From Carex sylvatica (taxonomy: Eukaryota; Streptophyta; Magnoliopsida; Poales; Cyperaceae), in contig CAXKVR010000282.1 of assembly GCA_964058845.1 (NCBI GenBank), positions 62,001-126,000 on the forward strand: a DNA stretch of 64,000 bases. Reading direction: 5' to 3'. A program made the position numbers and the translations under genes. Shown piece by piece: positions 35,433-46,380 of the stretch (its first letter is position 1; each line of letters opens with the position of its first letter). Below the pieces are notes generated by a model that saw only the letters and a list, made by a program, of their open reading frames with translations, made no database searches and was not told the origin of the DNA.

Positions 35433-35695
35433 GCATTTAACCCCAGCAGCCCTCTCCCCATTCCCTTCTCTGCCTCCCCTCCGCACCAGAACCAGGAAAA
35501 AGAAAAAAAAAACCCCAGCCCCAGCCAAGTCCGCCCCCACCCCCGCCGCCGGTGCTCCGCCCTTGTCTCCGCCGCTGCTGCGCCACTCCTCTCCTCTCCC
35601 TCGCTCGCTCACTCTCTCTCTCGCTCGTACCTCCCCGCCCACGAATCCGCAACTCTCCGCGGTCTACCTCGTTGGAATTGCTCCATTTCTCTCGG

Positions 35696-37977
35696 GTAAG
35701 TTTTCGATTCGATTGAATGCGATTAAGTTGTGTAATTGTTGAAATCGAGTTGATTCGGTTCGATTCGATTCAAATCAATTCGGTTAAAATCGATTCGGTT
35801 CGATTCGGTTAAAATCGATTCGGTTCGATTCGGTTAAAATCGATTTGGTTCGATTCGGTTAAAATCGATTCGATTGTGATTAAATTGTGTAATTATTGAA
35901 ATCAAATTGATTCGGTTGATTCGGTTCGATTCGATTCAAATCGATTCGGTTGATTTGGTTCGATTCGATTCAAATCGATTCGATTCGACTCGATTGTGAT
36001 GAAATTGTGTAATTGTTGAATTCTATTCGATTGTGTAACTTATGTAAATGTAATTAAGTTGTGTAATTGTTAAATTCGATTCGATTATGAATTGTTAGAA
36101 TTGGTATAATGTCACGAATTATGGAAATTGGGAGTTATTAATAAATGCTATTAAATTGCAGAAATTGCGGTATTAAATTTTGAAATTATAATTGCGGTAA
36201 TTATGTATTTTTTTTTGAAATTATAAATGCTATTAAATTATGTAAATGCTATTAAATTATGTAAATGTTATTAAATTGCGGGAATTGCGGGATTAAATTT
36301 TAAAATTATAAATGCTATTAAATTATGTATTTATTTTCTTTGAGGTAAAAACGGTAATTCTTACATGCAAAATTTAGTGAAACGTCAAATCTTATCAAGG
36401 AAAAAAATTCCAACTAATTTGCAGAAATAATGTATTTTTTTTTGAAATTATAAATGCTATTAAATTATGTAAATGCTATTAAATTATGTAAATGTTATTA
36501 AATTGCGGGAATTGCGGGATTAAATTTTAAAATTATAAATACTATTAAATTATGTATTTTTTTTCTTTGAGGTAAAAACGGTAATTCTTACATGCAAAAA
36601 TTAGTGAAACGTCAAATCTTATCAAGGAAAAAAATTCCAACTAATTTGCAGAAATAATGTATTTTCTTTTGAAATTATAAATGCTATTAAATTATGTAAA
36701 TGCTATTAAATTATGTAAATGTTATTAAATTGCGGGAATTGCGGGATTAAATTTTAAAATTATAAATGCTATTAAATTATGAATTTTTTTTCTTTGAGGT
36801 AAAAACGGTAATTCTTACATGCAAAATTTAGTGAAACGTCAAATCTTATCAAGGAAAAAAATTCCAACTAATTTGCAGAAATAATGTATTTTCTTTTGAA
36901 ATTATAAATGCTATTAAATTATGTAAATGCTATTAAATTATGTAAATGTTATTAAATTGCGGGAATTGCGGGATTAAATTTTAAAATTATAAATGCTATT
37001 AAATTATGTATTTTTTTCTTTGAGGTAAAAACGGTAATTCTTACATGCAAAATTTAGTGAAACGTCAAATCTTATCAAGGAAAAAAATTCCAACTAATTT
37101 GCAGAAATAATGTATTTTCTTTTGAAATTATAAATGCTATTAAATTGCGAGAATTGCGGGATTAAATTTTAAAATTATAAATGCTATTAAATTATGAATT
37201 TTTTTCTTTGAGAAAACAGTAATTCTTCCATGCAAAATTTAGTGAAACGTCAAATTTTATCAAATGGAAATATATATTGTGTGATTATATAAAATATGTC
37301 ATTTAGTATATAAGTTATGCATTTTTTATTTTTTTGAGAAAAGATCGTAGGTAGATAATTTATGTATTTGACTACATTAAAGAGTTAACTATTTGATTAC
37401 ATCAATAGATAAAATTGAATATTTAGAGGGGATTGAGAATAAAATAATAAATTATTGTAATATTTAAAAAAAAATTACACAATTTTGTTTCCATATATAA
37501 TATGTTATAATATATTACAATTTTATTGTTATAATATATTATAATTTTATTGTTATAATATATTATAGTTTTGGTGATGTTGAAGAAACACATGTATATA
37601 TCAATATAAATTAATTTTAAGTAAAACAAATTATTTTAAAGTATATGAAAATTTGTTTAAAAATTACATTCTTTTTTGCAAGTAAATTATCAATATTTTA
37701 AAAAAATATATGCATACTTATGTTTTTTCCAAATATTATTTGTTTGTCGATTTTCACAATAATTTTTATTTTTAAAAGTGAATTTCATACTATATAAAAG
37801 TTTATTGAATTTCAGGGTTTGAATTTCATACTATTTTAGGGTTTGAATTGCTTGAATTTGCAGTTCAATTAGGGTTTGAATTTGGTTGAAAATATTTATA
37901 AATTGTTTCAAATTTCGAATTAATTTTAATTTTTAAAATTTGTGGTTGATTAATATGGATTTTTTTTGTAAATGTAG
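35696..37977 (+). repeat. Leader intron of PMD2 with tandem repeats
   Basis: Donor CTCGG|GTAAGT at 35695, acceptor AATGTAG at 37977 beside the start codon. Two arrays: 35750-36010, a degenerate GATTCGGTTCGATTC repeat; 36140-37230, about five copies of a ~235-bp unit with AAATGCTATTAAATTATGTA and GGTAAAAACGGTAATTC. The rest is AT-rich. The exon upstream is a CT-rich leader. Confidence 0.75.
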
Positions 37978-37978
37978 T

Positions 37979-40900
37979 ATGCCCAGATCTAGACGGTGGG
38001 GAGTACGAGCTGCACCTGCAGCGGATCCGGCTGCAGCGGGTCCAGATGCTGTGGATCCGAGTGTAGCGGGCACGTCCTCGGTGGATCCGATTGGAGAGGG
38101 TCCGTCGTCATATGAGGATCCAATTGGAGCGGGTTCTCAGGCTGGTTTTACAGATGGTGCGCATGATCCTGACACATTTAGTCCTCTTCTATGGACCCAT
38201 CATGTTAAGCACCGCGTCTCATTGGCATCTCTTGAGGTACGTGATTTTTATACTTAATGTAAATAAATAATACTAAAAAAATGACACGATTTGAGTCTCA
38301 TAAATTGATAATAAATACAGGATGATGTCATGCTTACGGTGAGGCACCGCAGGTCTGAGATTCCGTTCGTTCCCCATGAAGAAATGCAGCGATGCCTCTT
38401 GAACCTTGGGTTGTATCAGCTTGCCACTATGCCGCAGAGTAAGATCGATCAGTCTCTGATGCATGGTCTAGCGGAGAGATGGCGACCTGAGACTCATACA
38501 TTTCATCTCCCGGTCGGGGAGATGACAGTCACCCTTGGTGATGTGAGCGCATTATGGGGTTTACCCATTGATGGCGAGCCCATAGGTGGCATCTCAGACC
38601 ATCCAAACCTGCAGAGGATGATACCGGAGTTGTTAGGGTGTGATCCAAAGAATCTGCAGAAGAAATTGAAGAAGAAGAAGAAGAAGGGGGAGGAGGAGGA
38701 GGAGTTCCGGTATTCTGGGTACTGTATTTCTCTAAAGGCACTCCGGTCTCACTTCTTTCAGAATCAGATATTTCCTAAGACTGCTGACATTGAGGCGGTC
38801 AGGAGGTACCATTACACTCGTTAAAGTAACTTAGTAGTTAATCAACAATCTTAATTATTTATATTGATTATTTTATATTGCAGGTATACTAGGGCGTATG
38901 TGCTGGATTTGTGTGGTGCTGTCATGTTCGAGGATTCCAGCGGTGATGCGGTCCCGATTATGTACCTCTCCCTGCTGAGAAACATGGAGAAAGAATCGAG
39001 ATGGAACTGGGGTGGAGCTGTCCTCGCCCACTTATACAGAGGCCTGTGTCATGCCTGTCTGGTAAGTCTGTATTAATATACGTTGTAATTGAAAGTTGAA
39101 TAAGACGCACCAAGATTTTATTTTAAGTTAAATTTTCAGGTGAGGAATAAACAGATTTTTGGACCGCTTCTTCTGCTACAGCATTGGTCGTGGTCACATC
39201 TTCCTGTAAATCGGCCAGTTATACCATTGCCACATCCCCGATGGGGAGTTCCTACCCCAGACAGATGCCCCGCGTACGGTGCCATATGGGGCTGTCATCA
39301 GAGTTATGAAGAAACAGGCAGGGGGGTTTCTTATGTTCGGGGTCAGCTCCAGATGCTCCGAGATGCGAATGTCGATTGGTTTCCGTATCGTACATGGTAT
39401 CAGCGTAGATGGCTGAGCCCGCTGACACTGGAGCAGACACGACTATGGTATTATCGGGGACCAGTCGTTTGTTTCTGGATAGTGGAGTATCACTATCCCG
39501 ATCGGGTGTCTCGACAATTTGGCTTGGATGCTTTCATTCCGGATAACCCGCTGATGGGTAAGGATGATACCGACAAGTTTCACAAGTAAGTACTATGTAC
39601 TTAATTTTATTATCACTTTAATAATGTCACCGTTTCTCTCATTTCTAATTAATTGTACCTATAGTACGGCGCACACCAAGCCCAAAGTCGACTGGAGACA
39701 GCATTTCAGCTTGGAGTACGGCTTGGCTCGACATCCAGATCAGCAGTTATGGAGTCCGCCATCGGGAGCGTCAGTGGGTGCTGGTCCCGGGGATTTGAGA
39801 TATGCCGTCTGGTACCAGAGATGGGGCATGCCGTCAGTCTATCTTACGGGCCATTACGGCGACAACCTTCGACGTAGACTGATGGATTCATCTGGCAATT
39901 ACATGCCTTGGGGTCCGATCAATGCTCGCGCGGTAAATACAACTTAAACATACTGTAATTACAAATTGCAAATTTTAATTACTTAGTGTTGTCATAATCA
40001 TGTTGTGTGCAGATGTTGACAGCTATGAGAGGAGTTGGACACAGCCTGGTGTGCATGGCGAGGGATGCTTGGCGATATATAGGATGCCAAATGCTTGAGC
40101 ACACTGCACCAATCGTGGAGACAGGCGGTTTTGAAGGCCGCCTCGTTGGCATGCTGCGCGATTCTGGGGAGAACATCAATTGGCGGGATATACAGAAGAC
40201 ACCGCGTAATCCAGATTATCAACCAGAGGCCATATACGCTCAGGATATGCCACCACCTCCTGCAGGTAATTGCAAGTTAATACTAAAAGTAGGACACAAA
40301 CAATGGTTCTATTTTCACCGAATTATTTGTTGTAACTCATTTAACTTTCAATTATGTAGAGGATGACTCGGGTTGGGCGTTCCACCACTGGGTGTTGAAT
40401 ACACAAGGATGGGACGCTTACAGAAATAAATACGGAGTTCCGGTAGAGCTTGGCCCGGTCAGTTACTGTTTTATATTATTTATTGCAGAGTTATTTGTAT
40501 GTAGCAAAACTGACATTATTTCAATTTAGGATGGAGCACCTCGTTGGAATGCCGAGCCTAGTTTTAGCGTGGATGAGCTGCCCCCGTTCGATACAGATGC
40601 TGAGGACATTGGCTCCCACAGGCCACGATATGGAGTGGAGATGGAGCACGACTACGAGGCTGGAGGGAGTGCATCTCAGACTGCAGATGGCTTTGTCTCT
40701 GCATTATTTGGTACAGCGCCTCCTGCCACGTATGCTGCAAGCTGGGAGGAAGATCCATGGGAGCTACGTACAGGCCCGGCACCCGCAGAGTCAGCTGGTC
40801 TATTTGATCCATGGACAGCCGGTACAGGTGCGCATCACATGTATACGGGAGAGGAGGACGAGGATATGGAGGAGGACGAGGATATGGAGGAGGAGGATTT

Positions 40901-41000
40901 AGGAGATGCGAGTCCGCAGAGGCGCGTGCAGCCGCACAGGGATGGCAAAGGCATAGCGGCTCGTAGGTTGTCTCCCTCCGGCAGAAAACGACGAGGATGA
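37979..41000 (+). CDS. Plant-mobile-domain (MAIN-like) protein of MULE2, 818 aa
   Basis: Eight exons: 37979-38236, 38321-38805, 38884-39061, 39140-39585, 39665-39932, 40013-40265, 40360-40457, 40530-41000; phases consistent, no stops. The N-terminus has Ala/Asp/Pro-rich repeats, then the PMD core: ERWRPETHTFHLPVGEMTVT, LWGLPIDGEP, a Lys tract followed by a Glu tract (~38655-38705), GDAVPIMYLSLLRNM, NWGGAVLAHLYRGLCHAC, LLQHWSW, FWIVEYHYPDRVSRQFGL. The C-terminus is acidic (DEDMEEDEDMEEEDLGD) then basic (GRKRRG), a possible nuclear signal. The family is MAIN/MAIL-like PMD, also carried by some plant transposons. What it does for the element (DNA binding, anti-silencing, or a phosphatase partner) is not known; the intact frame implies it is kept. 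Confidence 0.92.
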
Positions 41001-41346
41001 TTGCAGAGTTTTTTTTATTGTGATGTAGGTCTGACTGTAGTATTTTGAGTTTGCAGCTGTTGTGTTATATGTCTTGGTTTGTTTTATTTTATATTTCATG
41101 TTGGCTTTTATCTTTTGTTTACTTTACATTTCGTCGTTCTTATCTGCGTGCATATCTTTTTGTATGTAGCATTTCGTCATTTCTACTCATTAGTTACTAC
41201 GTAATCATAACAAATCAGAATATTACATATCATATTAAAAGCCCAACATTACAATTAAAGTTCAACAACACAATTAAAGTTCATAATTTAGTTCAAACCA
41301 AACAAATAAGTTCACACAACACAAGTAAGTTCACACAATAGCAGGT
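41001..41346. other. Gap between convergent MULE2 genes
   Basis: 346 bp holding both 3' UTRs. There are short AGTTCACACAA-type repeats near 41310 and AT-rich sequence; no further gene. Confidence 0.7.
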
Positions 41347-44300
41347 TTATCTGCCCCTTCCACCACGTCTCAAAAAACCAATGATGCGACTAGTTCTACT
41401 GGTACCAACTGCAGGTGAGGCATTACTTGTAGAGGTTTGGCAACTAGATGATTGGCTCGGAGGAGGGGGATGTTCTGTTCTACCAGTTGCTTCAGCAACA
41501 ACTCTAGCATTTTCTCTTTCGTTGTGCTCGTTTATGGCATCTGAAAATAGGAACACAATTCAGTTAGTAATATAATAAGATCATAAATGAATTTCGTACA
41601 ATGCTACATACCTGCCGTGCGCCTGTCAGAAACAGAACGGCGAGCCCGATTTCCCGACGGTCGCCTACCACCCATCTCGTCCATGGTCATTACAACACGC
41701 TTGTGTCTCCTCCTCCCCTTTCTTATCCATCCTTCTGAAGGAAGTATTCTATCACCGACATATGCAGGCCACTCATGCTGATCGGGATAAGAATGGAAAG
41801 ATCCACCCCAAGTGGAAGCAAGGTAATCGGTACGATACATGTCAGCAACATAGTGATCCTCACAGTAGTTCCTCACTCGGCATACAGCCATCACGTGACT
41901 ACAGGGTATGTGACTTAGTTGGGGTCCTTGGCATGTACAGGTTACCGCCCTGGCATCTCCGAATTTAACCACGTACTTGCAAGCCCTCTTCACAAACTCC
42001 ATAGTGCCATCTGGTTTGCGACTGGTAGGAACATATTCATTTGGATTTTGCACTTCGAATTCAGTACCATCATTACCCATCGGGATCACGGTCATAGTTG
42101 CACCTTTGTCCCTGTGTTGTCTTAGTTTCTCCTCCACCCTTGTTGAAAATGACTGATTAATCCTTATTAATTCTGCGGCCTTAGCACGCCGTTCTTGAAA
42201 CCAGGCATTTAACTTGTAGAATGTGTCTTCTACAACTGCAGCCACGGGCAACATCCGACTCTGCTTGAAGACTGCATTCAGCGACTCCGACCCGTTGGTG
42301 GTCATAATTCCCCAACGCCAACCTCCATCACGGGATTGATATATTTTCTCGTATGCTGCATCTTCGTTTACATCTCTGGGATTATTTTTGCCCACCTTCA
42401 TTAAGTAGAGATTTGCCTTTGGCATGTACTAAAAAAAATAAGAAAATAAAATAATATGAGTAAATAATTGTACTGAAAAAACAGTTTTCAAAAAATAAAA
42501 TAATATATGTAAACAATTGAAATGTATATACCTTTGCAAAATTTCTACTCATCTCTACCACCCTTCTCGGCTTTTTCTTTCTGCAATTTTGTCTAAATGT
42601 TTCTAGAACCCACTTGTCATTTCCGGTTGCCTTGGAAAGGTTCTCCGCAACGTGTTGCATACACAACCTGTGCACACACTGCCCAGTACGCGTTGACCAA
42701 CCGTAATCTTCACGATCAAAAACATATTTTATTCCTTTGTGCTGGTCTGATATCACACAGAAAAATTTTCCTTCCCCAATCACCCGTCTTCTTAAAAACT
42801 GCATAAAGAATCCCCAGTTCTCACCATCCTCTTTCTGAACAATTGCAAAGGCCAAAGGTAACAACTGATTCTCAGCATCATATGCACATGCTATCAGTAG
42901 CCTCCCCTCATAACGGCCGGACATGAAGCATGCATCAATGCTGATAACGGGTCTGATGTATGGCACAGCTTGGATACAAGCCCCAAAAGCCCATGCTATG
43001 CCCTTGAATTGTTGAGCTCCCTCTATTAGTACTCCATCCTTATCAAAAAAAGGGCCATGCCATAGTTCATATACGGTCCCGATGTTTGTACTTGCCATGG
43101 CCTGGAGCAATGGTGCCAGATAGCCGTATGAATCCTTCCAACTACCGAATATTCTGCAAACCGCAAGTTCACGACCTCTCCACAGCCTGTTGTATTTTGG
43201 GATTACATATTTGTATTTGTGTCTGACGGTTCTAGCCACCGCCTTGATGCTCATCGATGGATCCAACTTAATGTCCTCCTCAATTGCATCGGCAATTAGT
43301 GATGCCGTCAGCTGTGCATGGTCTGTCCTTGTGGATGCAGACTTACATGTGTGAGGTGGTTCACACTTCCTAATCATCCATGCTTCTCCTGAACCCGCAG
43401 GGGTTGCATAAAGGCAAAACTCGCACCGCGGGTGAGTTTTACATAGCACAACTAACCGTGTTCGCTCCCTTTTGTTTATTTTATATTCCCAGTTGCCGTG
43501 TACATGGGTCTCATTGATTTTCTTTACAAGTTCGTCTATGTTTGTATAAAGTTGCCCTGCGGCAAGTTCCTGATTGTATTTAACACGAGGACCAAAGAAA
43601 CTAATGTCTGCCTCTTCGAAAGCTGTAGTATCGTTGAATGTGGTGACCGGATGCTTATTTCCCCGACCTCTAATCGGGAATTTTTCTGCCCTGGATAAAC
43701 CTAGTATATTTGCATCACCATCTGATAAGTCATCAGATTCCCAAACCCCTTGGTATTCATCCCCCGTTTCCATTTCCCTTTCTGGTATGGCATCAATAGC
43801 ATCAACATCAATATCAATATCAGTTCGATTAACGGGTACCAGTCCTGACTCTGGCATAGTTGGAAATCTAGGGATTATGGGTGTCTGTCTGGGTGGTGGT
43901 GGTAACTCTTCAGTATTTTCAGGAGAGTTGTGGTACCCCTGGTTGTCATAAGGGGAGTGCTGGTGGTACCCCTGGTTGTCATAAGGGGAGTGCTGGTGGT
44001 ACCCCTGGTTGTCATAAGGGGAGTGCTGGTGGTACCCCTGGTTGTCATAAGGGGAGTGCTGGTGGTATCCCTGGTTGTCATATGGGGAGTGCTGGTGGTA
44101 CCCCTGGCTGTCATATGGGGAGTGCTGCTGGTACCCCTGGCTGTCATAACCTGAATTTTCATAACCTGAAGGTCCAGCCCTAGTAGTACTTGAAGGTCCA
44201 GCCCTAGCCCGGGGAACCCTCTTCGAATATATGTCCATTACCTGGACCCCACTGGCCGCAAATTGAGTGTACACAACTCTCCACAAATTCGCATCTGTTA

Positions 44301-44535
44301 TTGGAAACCTCACAAAGTAAGGTCTACCCCCCACCCCACGTGAGTTGTCAATCCGTGTAGCCAATTCTATTTCATACCTGTTGGGGTTTACAGCAGTCTT
44401 TTCGTATATTAGCTCTTTAAGTGCCTGAAATGTGGTATTTTCATTAATCTCGAAGCCAAATGCAGCATCTTTCGTGTACTGCACGCCATCTTCACTCTTT
44501 TGTAACTTGCCGCCCACATACAATGCAACTAACAT
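41347..44535 (-). CDS. MURA-type MULE transposase (MULE2), 1004 aa
   Basis: Three exons on minus: 44535-42532, 42428-41612, 41540-41347; introns fall at the same places and phases as in MULE1. PB1-like N-terminus (1-95), then seven to eight copies of an 11-residue unit YDNQGYHQHSP (~residues 128-205), an acidic linker, MuDR DNA-binding domain (LCKTHPRCEFC), MULE core SIDACF (D534), VISDQHKG (D597), HRLCMQHVAEN, a candidate third acid in NGSESLN, and a SWIM finger CTC-x9-CSH. The tail is Arg/Gly-rich (RRGGRGR). Frame open throughout. Inferred to act on the MULE2 TIRs. Confidence 0.93.
43928..44155 (-). repeat. 33-bp coding tandem repeat
   Basis: Near-identical 33-bp units (GGTACCCCTGGTTGTCATAA on plus) encode a Tyr/Gln/His-rich low-complexity array in the transposase. 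Being a multiple of three, copy number can vary without breaking the frame. Confidence 0.97.
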
Positions 44536-44550
44536 CTTTTTCTTAACAAA

Positions 44551-45073
44551 CTACATTTAAAAAATAACTTTATAAGTATTACAGTAATTGTACATCAATA
44601 ATAGATATAGATATCTGAGATTCGCTTCAATCAATTTTTGAGTTTCATTTTAAAAAAAAATTGAATAAATTGAAAAAGAAGAAGATAAATATAGAACTCA
44701 ATCAATGTATAGAACTTTAGATTGTTGAAAATCAATAATTAATTAATCAAATTATTTCTGACTAAATGAAATTAAAAAAAATTAAGAAATGAAAAAAAAA
44801 TTAGTTGGTTTTCATTAAGAAATATGGTATTATAACGGGTACAGTAATCTAATTAGAAAAAATAAAAAAATATTGCTACAGTAATTATATAGAACAGTAA
44901 TTGCTACAGTAATTACATAGAACAGTAATTGCTACGGTAATTGCTACAGTAATTACATAGAACAGTAATTGATACGGTAATTACATAGAACAGTAATTGC
45001 TACAGTAATTGCGACAGTTAAGTTACATATAATAGAACAGTAATTGCTATAATAAAAAATAAAAAAAACATAC
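44551..45073 (-). repeat. Leader intron of MULE2 transposase with TTACTGTTCTATG repeats
   Basis: Donor GCAGAAG|GTATG, acceptor AATGTAG, on minus. 44870-45050 holds several copies of AATTACTGTTCTATGTAATT and AATTACTGTAGC (read on minus). The unit core TACTGTT is the same as in the MULE1 transposase leader intron, in the same orientation relative to the gene. Confidence 0.65.
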
Positions 45074-45195
45074 CTTCTGCTACAGTAAAATCGCCTAAAA
45101 ATCGCCTCCCTCAAACAGTAAAATCGCTCTCAAACAGTAAAATCTTTCTCTGACCTCGTTTACAAATAATGGAGCCAGGAGAGGTGTTTAATGCA

Positions 45196-45415
45196 TGCAT
45201 AGTGGACCGCCCGCCCCTGGGGCGGTTTGCTCACCACTGGACCGCCCGCAGTGGGGGCGGTTTGGTCTCTCTGTGGCCCGCCCGAGGCCCAGGCGGGTTG
45301 GTTGTTTTTTGGGCCGCCCCGGGCCCGGGCGGTTGGGTTATTTTTAAAAAAAAAAATTGGTTAAGGTTATTTTTAAAATTTAGTTTTGTTTTTTGGGTAT
45401 TAATAAAAATGGCCG
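45196..45415 (-). repeat. MULE2 right TIR with four hairpin units
   Basis: Inverted copy of 35213-35432 with a handful of point differences. The transposase leader exon begins just inside it. Confidence 0.95.
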
Positions 45416-45424
45416 CTCGTTACA
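45416..45424. repeat. Target-site duplication of MULE2, right
   Basis: CTCGTTACA, identical to the left copy. Confidence 0.95.
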
Positions 45425-46154
45425 ACACTGATTATAAAGAGAGACAAGATGATAATTTGTATTTTATTAAAATTGTGTAATATATAATATAAGAGAGAAC
45501 AATATAAGAGATATACCTGACCTGGTGGAAGTGTTGGGACTAAAATGACTTTTAAAGCCTCTTTGAGCAGCATGACGATAATATTCTATCAACTTAATTT
45601 GATGACTAAATTAACGAACCACTCTGTCATATTTTTTTTTAAAAGCTATGCATCACCCAAAAAATGAAAAACCTAAATCAACTTGATTACAATTTTTTTT
45701 TAAAGAAATTATCTTTACCGAAAATGCAATTAGGTATGGAACTTTTAAATCTTAAATTGAATTTCAATGTAGACTTTAAACCCAATTTAGAAGAATCCTC
45801 TTACCGAAAATCTGGAGAGAACTCAATTCTCAAATTGAAATTCAGTTTGACCTATTCTGATCTTTGACTTTCTTTCGGTTTGCCAAGAAAAAAAAAACAC
45901 AAAACCGAACTTCATCTTCAATTTGCCCAAATATAAAATACAAAACCGAACGTCATCTTCGGTTTGCCCAAAAAAAATAAAAAAAAAGCAAAATTCAACC
46001 TCGGTATGAGGAAGAATAAACCGAAATGAAATTCAGTATTTTCTTTTTGTTTTTTTTGAATTGAAATAATTTGTGTAACATTTTTGAATTGAAATAATTA
46101 ATGAGTATGGACGGGAAAGAAATTTTATTTTCTGTAGCTGTCCAATTTAACTGT
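45425..46154. other. Intergenic with ACCGAA repeats, no gene seen
   Basis: 45860-46030 has three loosely spaced copies of TCGGTTTGCC and CAAAACCGAAC wording. Otherwise AT-rich without coding signs. Confidence 0.4.
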
Positions 46155-46380
46155 TTTCAGTTGACAATATATATTGTTGAGTTCGAGCATATATATTTGA
46201 AGAAACTAATTAGTTCAATTTATTCGCCATATAAATGTATTTTGCGACATTCAAATTAACTTTACAACACCAGCGGAGCCTTCTCTTTGCTCTTTATATT
46301 ACAAACCTTAATTAATAACTTCAGCTACAAAGAATTAATCGATTAATAAATAACAACAATTAAAAAAAGGTCACATAAGA

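Larger units (their letters stand above)
35213..45415. mobile_element. MULE2: Mutator-like element with PMD and MURA genes
   Basis: A 10203-bp element bounded by CGGCCATTTTTATTAATA and its complement, with 220-bp TIRs and a perfect 9-bp duplication. Left to right: leader and repeat-rich intron, PMD gene (+), 346-bp gap, MURA transposase gene (-), repeat-rich leader intron. This is the MULE1 plan in the opposite orientation with different TIRs and well-diverged proteins. Both genes have open frames, so this could be an autonomous copy. Confidence 0.95.

Noticed and set aside
35208..35742. GC-rich overlapping frames of 70-144 codons on both strands at the MULE2 left end
   Set aside because: They arise from the GC-rich TIR hairpins and the CT-rich leader exon; no homologous frame in the right TIR context and no domain.
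43875..44183. Frames of ~75-100 codons antisense or frame-shifted to the 33-bp repeat
   Set aside because: A repeat whose unit is a multiple of three opens all frames; only the transposase frame continues into conserved domains.
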